From positions 1-7,992 of the forward strand of contig JAIEQQ010000273.1 of the NCBI GenBank assembly GCA_019747615.1: 7,992 nt of DNA, in the 5' to 3' direction. Both the position numbers and the translations under genes were made by a program. The notes beneath the pieces are model-generated. The model was not told the DNA's origin, searched no databases, and was given only the letters and a program-made list of their open reading frames with translations. Shown here piece after piece: positions 1 to 5,347 of the stretch. This DNA is from Phycisphaerales bacterium. GTDB taxonomy: Bacteria > Planctomycetota > Phycisphaerae > Phycisphaerales > UBA1924. Within the stretch, counting starts at the first letter, position 1, and each line of letters begins with the position of its first letter.

Positions 1-309
1 GAGGTCTTCGTGGTGATCGCCAACTGGCCCGCGCCGCGCAAACTCCACCGCAGCGTGCTGGCTCAGGCCCGCGCGATCGAGAACCAGGCCTGCGTGCTCA
101 GCGTCAATCGCACCGGCAGCGATCCGAACGCCTCATACGTCGGCGGCACCGTCGCGTTCTCGTCACAAGGTGACGCACTCGGCGAACTCGAAGACGGCCC
201 TGGCATCCTCACCGTCAACATCGATCTCGCGGCACTGCGAGCCTGGCGCGAAAAGTTCCCCGCCCTCCGCGACGCCAAACTCCTCAAACCGCCTCCACCC
301 TCGCGCTAG
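1..309 (+). CDS. Carbon-nitrogen hydrolase (nitrilase/omega-amidase type), C-terminal part
   Basis: Only the last 102 codons are present; the gene enters from the left edge in frame 1 and stops at TAG 307-309. The translation carries landmarks of the C-terminal half of the nitrilase superfamily, specifically the YafV/Nit2-like branch. These are a V-I-A-N-W-P-A-P-R segment near the edge, then ARAIENQ, then the V-N-R-T-G-S-D turn, then a Y-x-G-G strand and a closing W-R-E-K-F-P-A-L-R-D. Family members hydrolyse carbon-nitrogen bonds of amides or nitriles in the cytoplasm. The YafV/Nit2 group deaminates alpha-keto acid monoamides such as 2-oxoglutaramate. The Glu-Lys-Cys catalytic residues lie upstream of the window, so activity and exact subfamily cannot be confirmed. 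The stop codon overlaps the stop of the convergent gene at 306-806. Confidence 0.85.
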   Translation, partial: EVFVVIANWPAPRKLHRSVLAQARAIENQACVLSVNRTGSDPNASYVGGTVAFSSQGDALGELEDGPGILTVNIDLAALRAWREKFPALRDAKLLKPPPPSR

Positions 310-806
310 CGCATCGACGCCGTAAACGTCGCACCATCCATCACATCCATCGTCACAAGCGTGCCGATCGCGAACTGCGCCGCCTTCTGGCGGGCGTCGG
401 TGAGCTTCACGATCACTGGCAGCCCCACGCTATCGACCATTGATGCGCCGGCGGCGCTCAAAACTAGCGCGTTCTCGCCGGCAACATGACCGAGCACCGC
501 CCCCTGCACCTTGCGAGGCCGACCAACCACCGGCTCCACAAAGCGACCGCCCGTCGAGCACTCGTCCACTCGCCGTGCCTCGCAGCGGATCGTGCCGATC
601 AGCCGCTTGCCGAGCCGCTCGCGCAGCGATTCCTCGCCGCCGGGCACGCGCAGGTGCAGGGCGTAGTTCGAGTTGTTGAGGGCAAAGACGATGTAGCCGG
701 GCTTCGTCGCGCTGGCGGGGACGATCTCGCGCAGAATGCCGCGCGCGATCGAGGGATCAGCGGGCGCCGAAGCGTTGGTCGTGGAAGCGGCGGCAGTCGT
801 GGGCAT
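306..806 (-). CDS. Hypothetical protein, 166 aa, unrecognised family
   Basis: I do not recognise this protein. The ATG at 806-804 was chosen because a GGAG (818-815) sits 8 bases upstream of it. An in-frame GTG at 908 would add 34 residues but has no properly spaced ribosome binding site. The first 18 residues are low-complexity Ala/Thr/Ser/Pro and no signal peptide is obvious, so a cytoplasmic location is inferred. The rest alternates short hydrophobic strands with charged turns: G-Y-I-V-F-A-L-N-N-S-N-Y-A-L-H-L at 37-52, L-I-G-T-I-R-C at 69-75, and L-P-V-I-V-K-L-T-D at 119-127. This suggests a small beta-rich domain. Two cysteines (75 and 83) flank an acidic/basic stretch. The upstream spacer is shared divergently with the secreted gene at 1141. 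The reverse-strand reading looks genuine because it fills the space exactly between the neighbouring stop codon and a spaced ribosome binding site. Confidence 0.68.
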   Translation of the reverse strand: MPTTAAASTTNASAPADPSIARGILREIVPASATKPGYIVFALNNSNYALHLRVPGGEESLRERLGKRLIGTIRCEARRVDECSTGGRFVEPVVGRPRKVQGAVLGHVAGENALVLSAAGASMVDSVGLPVIVKLTDARQKAAQFAIGTLVTMDVMDGATFTASMR

Positions 807-814
807 CAATGCAA

Positions 815-818
815 CTCC
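815..818 (-). promoter_or_regulatory. Ribosome binding site deciding the start of the 166-aa gene
   Basis: GGAG on the minus strand lies 8 bases before the ATG at 806. It favours this start over the in-frame GTG at 908, whose only GAG directly abuts the codon. Confidence 0.6.
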
Positions 819-1029
819 AAAGTCTGCGGACTCAACGTTGCGCAGTGCGTCGGGCAAGGTCGAGCCGCGACAGGGTCGGGGCGATCGGAGACTCTCGGAG
901 GTTATCACTCCAGAACCGGCAAGCGGCGAAGCGGTGCCAGACCGGGCGGTCGCGGTCGCACCCGGAGTTGTCCACCGCCCTGTTCACGCCGACTTCGTCG
1001 GAAACCCTTAAATCTTCGACCGGTGTGTG

Positions 1030-1035
1030 TATAAA
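1030..1035 (+). promoter_or_regulatory. Possible -10 box for the 1141 gene
   Basis: TATAAA lies in a locally AT-rich patch about 105 bases before the start codon. The hexamer 17 bases upstream (CTTAAA) matches the sigma-70 -35 consensus at only three positions, so this is a weak prediction. If it is used, the leader RNA would be roughly 100 bases long and would include the two hairpins at 1040-1052 and 1100-1126. Confidence 0.25.
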
Positions 1036-1127
1036 AACAAGCCTGAAAGGCTGCTTTGCGAAATCATATCTAGGGATTTGCAGGGCGTTTGCACCGGATG
1101 CGGGCGCCAGCCCATCGCTCGCCCGCA

Positions 1128-1134
1128 AAGGAGA
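1128..1134 (+). promoter_or_regulatory. Ribosome binding site of the propeller gene at 1141
   Basis: AAGGAGA followed by a 7-base spacer to ATG 1141 is near-ideal. It rules out the in-frame upstream GTG at 1027, which would place 38 polar residues ahead of the signal peptide. Confidence 0.85.
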
Positions 1135-1140
1135 ATCCCG

Positions 1141-2817
1141 ATGACGATTCGAGTACCCCGTCGCATGTTCGGTCTTGCCGCTGGTTCGGCGCTATGGCTC
1201 GTCGCAGCCAGCGGCGCTCTTGCCCAACCGGAGATGCGGTCCATCTTTTCAGTCTTCGACGAGCAGGCCTTCGATGTTCGCACGTACGTGGACGGCGGCA
1301 GCATCCTCGTCGGCCGGCGCGCGGTCTCGCCGACGCTGCCGAGCAACATTCTCGTGATCCGCCTCGATTCCAACGGCGACACCGTCTGGCAGCGCGAAAT
1401 CGGCACCGCCGGCAACGACGACATCGGCTATTGCTCTGCGATCGTTCCCGACGGGTCGTTCGCGGTCGCAGCGACCACGAACACCGCGGGCGTGGGCTTT
1501 GAGATCTTGGTCATCCGCATGACGCCCGCGGGCGCCATCACCTGGTCGTTCGCGTATCGCGGCTCGGGCACGCCCGACGAGTCCGGCGTCTCCATCCGAC
1601 ACGACCGGCCGACCGGGCACTTCGTCGTCACCGGCCGCGTGGATACCGGCAACGGAGTCTTCCGCCCAGTGATGTTCCGCATCGATGGCTCGGGCGCAAT
1701 TGTCTGGCACCGCACGTACGCTGACCCGCAGAACTTCGCCAACTATCGCGGGCTCAATGACCTGGACCTCGCCAACGACGGCACCATTTACGCCACCGGC
1801 GATGTCGTCCTCGCCACGCCCGCCCCCGGCGACCGCAATCTCTGGCTGCTCCGCACGGACGCCGGCGGCATCCCGATCTTCTCCAGCGCCTACGGCCAGC
1901 CCGTCGCCGGCGGCCCGTCGTTCAGTGAGTACGGCAACTCGATCGACCTGATCGACAACACCGCCGGCAACCCTCCGGACGTCATTGTTGCAGGCCCCGC
2001 CGACCCGCCGGCGATTCCCGTCGGTTCCAACAGCACCGTCGTGATGCGCACCAACGGCAACGGCGTTCCAACCTGGCAGCGCGTCCTCAGCAAGTTCACC
2101 ATCGCGCCCGTCGCGCTGCGACGCGGGCTGGACGCTCAGTTCGCCATGGCCGGCAAGGACACCGGTGCTGGCGTCGGCGCGCCCTCGGGCATCCTGACCA
2201 GCCTTGACTTCACCGGCGTCTTCAAGTTCCGCACACGGTTCCTCTTCTCGCCCGAGCACGGGCTCCAAGGCGTCGCCTCCGGGCTGACCACCGCCAATGG
2301 CTATCGAAGCGCTGGCGAATCCTTCCGCCCCACGACGCAGCGCGATGTCTGGTTCCTCCACGCCGACAACAACGGGCGGACGTTCTGCGAGGACCAAGTC
2401 GAAGGCGATGAACTCCTCACGCCGTCGATGGCTCGCACCGTCCTGGCGATCAACTCGAACCTCAACACCGTGCGGGTCCCGCTGACGCTGCCGATCAGCG
2501 ACCCCGGGCTTTCCAACCGCGACGTCTGCCCGCCGCCCTGCCCCGAGCGCTGCAATGCTGCGGATATCGCCTTTGACAACGGTGTGCCGCTCCCGCCGTT
2601 CTCGCCCTGCGATGCCGGCGTAAACAACGGCGTTACCGAGGGCGATTACAACCTCTTCTTCGCCAACTACTTCGACGCCAACCCCGTCTGCGACATCGCC
2701 TACGACAACAGCTCGCCGCTGCCCCCGTTCGGTCCACCCGGCGGCACGAACAACGGCGTCACCGAGGGCGACTACAACCTGTTCTTCGCGATCTACTTCG
2801 ACGGCTGCCAGATCTGA
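1141..2817 (+). CDS. Secreted seven-repeat beta-propeller protein with C-terminal dockerin-like domain
   Basis: The product is a 558-residue exported protein. Residues 1-29 form a signal peptide: basic start with R7-R8, hydrophobic core 10-24, predicted cleavage after G-A-L-A before or after Q29. The body holds a repeated strand-turn-strand of the form hydrophobic-x-R-x-D-x-x-G-x-hydrophobic-x-W. Copies begin near residues 70 (ILVIRLDSNGDTVW), 122, 176, 234, 299, 351 and 403. The 52-65 residue spacing and seven copies fit a seven-bladed propeller of the SBBP/delta-60/PQQ-like kind; no enzymatic residues are evident. Residues 471-558 are a two-unit dockerin-like tail with cysteines at 471, 517 and 556. 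The gene is followed by its own terminator at 2862 and precedes another gene with the same tail. The role is inferred to be extracellular or envelope binding. The seven-blade count comes from manual repeat spotting, not a profile search. Confidence 0.9.
   Translation: MTIRVPRRMFGLAAGSALWLVAASGALAQPEMRSIFSVFDEQAFDVRTYVDGGSILVGRRAVSPTLPSNILVIRLDSNGDTVWQREIGTAGNDDIGYCSAIVPDGSFAVAATTNTAGVGFEILVIRMTPAGAITWSFAYRGSGTPDESGVSIRHDRPTGHFVVTGRVDTGNGVFRPVMFRIDGSGAIVWHRTYADPQNFANYRGLNDLDLANDGTIYATGDVVLATPAPGDRNLWLLRTDAGGIPIFSSAYGQPVAGGPSFSEYGNSIDLIDNTAGNPPDVIVAGPADPPAIPVGSNSTVVMRTNGNGVPTWQRVLSKFTIAPVALRRGLDAQFAMAGKDTGAGVGAPSGILTSLDFTGVFKFRTRFLFSPEHGLQGVASGLTTANGYRSAGESFRPTTQRDVWFLHADNNGRTFCEDQVEGDELLTPSMARTVLAINSNLNTVRVPLTLPISDPGLSNRDVCPPPCPERCNAADIAFDNGVPLPPFSPCDAGVNNGVTEGDYNLFFANYFDANPVCDIAYDNSSPLPPFGPPGGTNNGVTEGDYNLFFAIYFDGCQI
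2551..2814 (+). repeat. Two-unit dockerin-like domain coding repeat (first copy)
   Basis: This covers residues 471-558 of the 1141 gene. Each unit reads C-(x)n-D-I-A-x-D-N, then a proline stretch PLPPF, a variable loop, and the invariant core NNGVTEGDYNLFFA followed by (N/I)-Y-F-D. The core is encoded at 2623-2664 and 2749-2790, 126 bases apart. Asp/Asn/Glu spacing suggests calcium binding as in dockerins and EF-hands. However, a proline-rich insert separates the D-I-A-x-D half from the N-N-G-V-T-E-G-D half, so this is not a classical type I dockerin. In Phycisphaerae such tails are thought to anchor or sort exported proteins. I know of no matching receptor here. Confidence 0.8.
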
Positions 2818-2861
2818 CCGATCCGGCAACTTTCCTCTAGGTTGTTTGACTGATGGCACCC

Positions 2862-2894
2862 AGCCCCCCGGAAAACTCCGGGGGGCTTTCTTTT
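2862..2894 (+). terminator. Intrinsic terminator after the 1141 gene
   Basis: A perfect 11-bp stem (AGCCCCCCGGA 2862-2872 with TCCGGGGGGCT 2877-2887) closes a four-base AAAC loop and runs into TTTCTTTTC. It lies 45 bases after the TGA. It separates transcription of the two dockerin-tailed genes unless read-through occurs. Confidence 0.92.
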
Positions 2895-3086
2895 CGTGAT
2901 CTGGGCCGAGCGCTCCGATCGCTGCCCCCACGCTCCGAGAACCCGAGTGAATTTGGGTGGATTGGCGTCGCTTCGCGTGCCATTTCCCCCCCGTGTGGTA
3001 CTGTTGATCTCTCGTCGGGGTGTCGCGGCGTTCGCGTCGGCTGTTCGTTCGCCGGCCGCGCGTGTCGCGTCCCACCGAGTGCCCTC

Positions 3087-3092
3087 AAGGAG
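3087..3092 (+). promoter_or_regulatory. Ribosome binding site of the 3102 gene
   Basis: AAGGAG lies 9 bases before ATG 3102 but only 3 bases before the in-frame GTG at 3096, so the ATG is the likelier start. The 284-base spacer from 2818 contains the preceding terminator; I see no convincing -35/-10 pair in it. Confidence 0.8.
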
Positions 3093-3101
3093 TGAGTGTC
3101 A

Positions 3102-5111
3102 ATGACGAGTTCTGTGAAGTCCCTTGCGTCCGGTGTCGCAGCCCAGTTGTCAGAGTGTTCGCGCAGTGTCACCGCCACGCTGGCGGTCGCTGCGGGCCTC
3201 ATCGCGCCGCTGGCGTTCACCACCGGTTCAAGCGCCCAGACGATCGCCTCCACGCGCGTCATCGGCGCGGGCCTCGTCCGACCGATCTACGTCACGCACG
3301 CGCCCAACGACCCCACACGCATCTTCATCATCGAGAAGCAGGGGATCATCCGCATCGCGGATATCAATCAAACGACCGGCGCGTACACCCTTCGCACCAC
3401 GCCGTTCCTGAATATTGACCCGATCGTCACCGGCGGCACCACCGCCAACAGCGAGCAAGGTCTCCTTGGTCTGGCCTTCCACCCGAACTATCCGACCGAT
3501 CCGCGGTTCTTCGTCAACTACACCGCAGTCGCCGGCGCGGGGGACACCAACATCGCGTCCTACACCGTGTCCGCCGATCCGAACGTCGCGAACGCCAGCA
3601 GCAGCGACGTCATCATGACCTTCGATCAGCCGCAGACAAACCACAACGGCGGCTGGATCGGCTTCGGCCCCGACGGCTTCCTTTACATCGCCACCGGCGA
3701 CGGCGGCAACGCCAATGACGCCGGCCCCGGCCACACCGAACCCGGCGGCAACAGCCAGGACCGCACCTCCAACCGCCTGGGCAAGATGCTCCGCGTCGAT
3801 GTCAGCGGCGATGATTTCCCCGCCGACAATGTCCGCGACTACCGCATCCCCGCGTCAAACCCCTTCGTCAGCAGCGGAAACGACGCCGAGATCTGGGCCT
3901 TCGGCCTCCGCAACCCGTGGCGCCCGAGCTTTGATCGCCAGACCGGCGATCTCTGGATCGCCGACGTCGGCCAAGACGCCTTCGAAGAGATCAACTTCCA
4001 GCCCGCCTCGGGCCCCGGCGTCGCCGGGCGCAACTACGGCTGGCGCTGCTATGAGGGGAACAACCAGTTCAACTTTGATTCCGTCTGCCAGGCTGCGCCC
4101 GCCAACAGCTTCACCTTCCCGGTGCTGACCTACGGCCGCTCGCTCGGCTGTTCGATCACCGGCGGCTACGTCTATCGCGGCTGCGCCATCCCCGCCCTGC
4201 GCGGCGCGTACTTCTACGCCGACTTCTGCGCGAACACCATCCGCACCTTCCGCCTCAACTCCAGCGGCGCCGTGATCGATCAGGTTGATCGCACCGCCCA
4301 GCTCGCCCCCGGCGGCGGCCTCTCGATCACCGCCATCACCTCCTTCGGCGAAGATGCGCTGGGCGAGCTCTACATCTGCGATCAGACCGGTGGCGAGATC
4401 TTCAAGATCATCCCCGCCGCCGGTCCCATCGTCGATTGCAACGGCAACGGCATCAGCGACGCGACCGACATCTGCCGCGGCACCGCGATCGACTGCAACG
4501 CCGACGGCATCCCGGACTCCTGCGTCTCGCCCCTGCCGGCGATCTCCAGCCAGCCCACCAGCGTCTCGCCCTGCGCCGGCGACACCGTGAACTTCAGCAT
4601 CACCGTCGGCGGCTTCGGCACGATCACCACCCAGTGGCAGTTCCGCACCTCGCCCGCAGGCTCATACGCGTCGCTCGGCAACGGCGTGATCCCCGGTGTC
4701 GGCACCGTCTCCGGCGCGACCACCACCGCGCTGTCCATCGCCAGCCTCGACCCCGCGGCCAACGGCATCGAAGTACGCGCCGTCTCGACCAACTCCTGCG
4801 GTGCAACGCCGAGCTCGCCCGCCGCGATCACCTTCGGCGCGTGCACGACACGCTGCAACGCCGCGGACATCGCCAACGACGACGGCAGCCCGCTTCCGCC
4901 GATCGGTGTCCAGGGCACGAACAACGGCGTGACCGAAGGCGACTACAACCTCTTCTTCGCAACCTTCTTCGACGCGGGCGCATCATGCGATATTGCCAAT
5001 GACGACAGCTCGCCGCTGCCGCCCTTCGGCACGCTCCAGACCAACAACGGCGTGACCGAGGGCGATTACAACCTCTTCTTCGCGATCTACTTCGATGGGT
5101 GCGCGCTCTGA
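3102..5111 (+). CDS. Secreted glucose/sorbosone dehydrogenase-like (HHIP-type) protein with Ig-like and dockerin-like domains
   Basis: The product is a 669-residue exported multidomain protein. Residues 1-45 are a long signal peptide (hydrophobic core about 23-40, cleavage after S-S-A before Q46). Residues about 50-437 match the glucose/sorbosone dehydrogenase propeller, the fold of PQQ-dependent soluble glucose dehydrogenase and human HHIP-like proteins. Landmarks are EQGLLGLAFHPNY at 118-130, NHNGG at 180-184 with His181 where the family places its catalytic base, FGPDGFLYIATGDGG at 188-202, and GLRNPWRPSFD at 268-278. Such enzymes oxidise sugars or related alcohols in the periplasm or outside the cell; the substrate cannot be told. 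Residues 445-474 hold two D-C-N-x-(N/D)-G calcium-loop motifs. Residues 479-582 form an Ig-like domain (Q-P-T-S-V opening, T-x-Q-W-Q-F core). Residues 585-669 are the dockerin-like tail with Cys 585, 629 and 667. Not every HHIP-like member is an active PQQ enzyme. Confidence 0.92.
   Translation: MTSSVKSLASGVAAQLSECSRSVTATLAVAAGLIAPLAFTTGSSAQTIASTRVIGAGLVRPIYVTHAPNDPTRIFIIEKQGIIRIADINQTTGAYTLRTTPFLNIDPIVTGGTTANSEQGLLGLAFHPNYPTDPRFFVNYTAVAGAGDTNIASYTVSADPNVANASSSDVIMTFDQPQTNHNGGWIGFGPDGFLYIATGDGGNANDAGPGHTEPGGNSQDRTSNRLGKMLRVDVSGDDFPADNVRDYRIPASNPFVSSGNDAEIWAFGLRNPWRPSFDRQTGDLWIADVGQDAFEEINFQPASGPGVAGRNYGWRCYEGNNQFNFDSVCQAAPANSFTFPVLTYGRSLGCSITGGYVYRGCAIPALRGAYFYADFCANTIRTFRLNSSGAVIDQVDRTAQLAPGGGLSITAITSFGEDALGELYICDQTGGEIFKIIPAAGPIVDCNGNGISDATDICRGTAIDCNADGIPDSCVSPLPAISSQPTSVSPCAGDTVNFSITVGGFGTITTQWQFRTSPAGSYASLGNGVIPGVGTVSGATTTALSIASLDPAANGIEVRAVSTNSCGATPSSPAAITFGACTTRCNAADIANDDGSPLPPIGVQGTNNGVTEGDYNLFFATFFDAGASCDIANDDSSPLPPFGTLQTNNGVTEGDYNLFFAIYFDGCAL
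4854..5108 (+). repeat. Two-unit dockerin-like domain coding repeat (second copy)
   Basis: This covers residues 585-669 of the 3102 gene. Both units open with D-I-A-N-D-D, continue with SPLPP and a short variable loop, and then carry the same NNGVTEGDYNLFFA core, encoded at 4920-4961 and 5043-5084 (123 bases apart). Across the four cores in the window all base differences are synonymous. The domain ends I-Y-F-D-G-C-A-L, parallel to I-Y-F-D-G-C-Q-I in the upstream gene, so the tail is shared between the two proteins while the rest of each is unrelated. Confidence 0.8.
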
Positions 5112-5113
5112 GC

Positions 5114-5189
5114 AGTGCTGAGCAACGAGTGCTGAGTGCTGCGTTGGATCCGTTCTGCTGACCCCTGCAAGCTGGAAGCTGACGGCTGT
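5114..5189. repeat. Degenerate heptamer repeats in the 3' spacer
   Basis: Directly after the 3102 gene, four consecutive seven-base units occur in phase: AGTGCTG (5114-5120), AGCAACG (5121-5127), AGTGCTG (5128-5134) and AGTGCTG (5135-5141). A second short run follows: AAGCTGG (5169-5175), AAGCTGA (5176-5182) and CGGCTGT (5183-5189). Most units share a GCTG core. The two runs are not in the same phase. The 236-base spacer 5112-5347 also holds the palindrome CCTCCGGAGG (5210-5219) and the terminator, and I see no gene in it. Confidence 0.5.
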
Positions 5190-5236
5190 CAACGCTGGCA
5201 TCCCGCCTGCCTCCGGAGGAAAACCTGATCAACGAG

Positions 5237-5271
5237 CGCGACCGGCCCTCTGGGCCGGTCGCGTTGTTTTT
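5237..5271 (+). terminator. Intrinsic terminator after the 3102 gene
   Basis: A perfect 12-bp GC-rich stem (CGCGACCGGCCC 5237-5248 with GGGCCGGTCGCG 5252-5263) has a TCT loop and is followed by TTGTTTTTG. The T-rich side is on the plus strand, so it mainly serves the rightward gene. It lies between convergent genes, and the stem may also slow leftward transcription from the 5348-6634 gene, although that side is not U-rich. Confidence 0.9.
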
Positions 5272-5347
5272 GATTGTTCAATCTGGTCGCGGCTCGGCCC
5301 GGTGCTGGCGTCGCCGCGCTGCGAAATCGCTCACCCAGGCACCCGTC

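Larger units (their letters stand above)
807..1140. other. Divergent intergenic spacer with small hairpins
   Basis: This stretch separates the minus-strand 166-aa gene from the secreted gene at 1141 and should hold both promoters. The left two thirds is GC-rich and unremarkable apart from a 5-bp hairpin (CCGAC 989-993 with GTCGG 997-1001). From about 1008 it turns AT-richer. TATAAA at 1030-1035 is a possible -10 box for the rightward gene, with only a poor CTTAAA (1007-1012) at -35 spacing. AGCCT 1040-1044 pairs with AGGCT 1048-1052 around GAA. The motif AAATCATATCTAGGGAT occupies 1061-1077. GCGGGCG 1100-1106 pairs with CGCCCGC 1120-1126 just before the ribosome binding site. No known riboswitch was recognised. 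Open frames crossing this region lack coding character. Confidence 0.5.

Noticed and set aside
486..1034. 182-codon plus-strand open frame across the 166-aa gene and the spacer
   Set aside because: It overlaps the minus-strand gene, lacks a ribosome binding site, and its end is low-complexity Arg/Gly/Pro sequence.
1027..1140. N-terminal extension of the seven-repeat protein from GTG 1027
   Set aside because: It would put 38 polar residues before the signal peptide and would include the ribosome binding site of ATG 1141 as coding sequence.
1249..3075. 608-codon open frame on the minus strand opposite the seven-repeat protein
   Set aside because: It is the complement of a well-supported gene with a signal peptide, repeats and a dockerin-like tail. 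It runs through the terminator at 2862-2894 and its translation is a monotonous Arg/Asp/Gly/Val mix typical of antisense frames in high-GC DNA.
3228..3734. 168-codon minus-strand open frame inside the dehydrogenase-like gene
   Set aside because: It is a high-GC shadow of conserved family motifs on the plus strand, with a Val/Gly/Asp/Arg-biased translation.
5210..5219. CCTCCGGAGG palindrome containing a GGAGG ribosome-binding-like sequence
   Set aside because: No start codon with a sustained frame follows at suitable spacing, and the intrinsic terminator begins 18 bases later, so it does not mark a gene.
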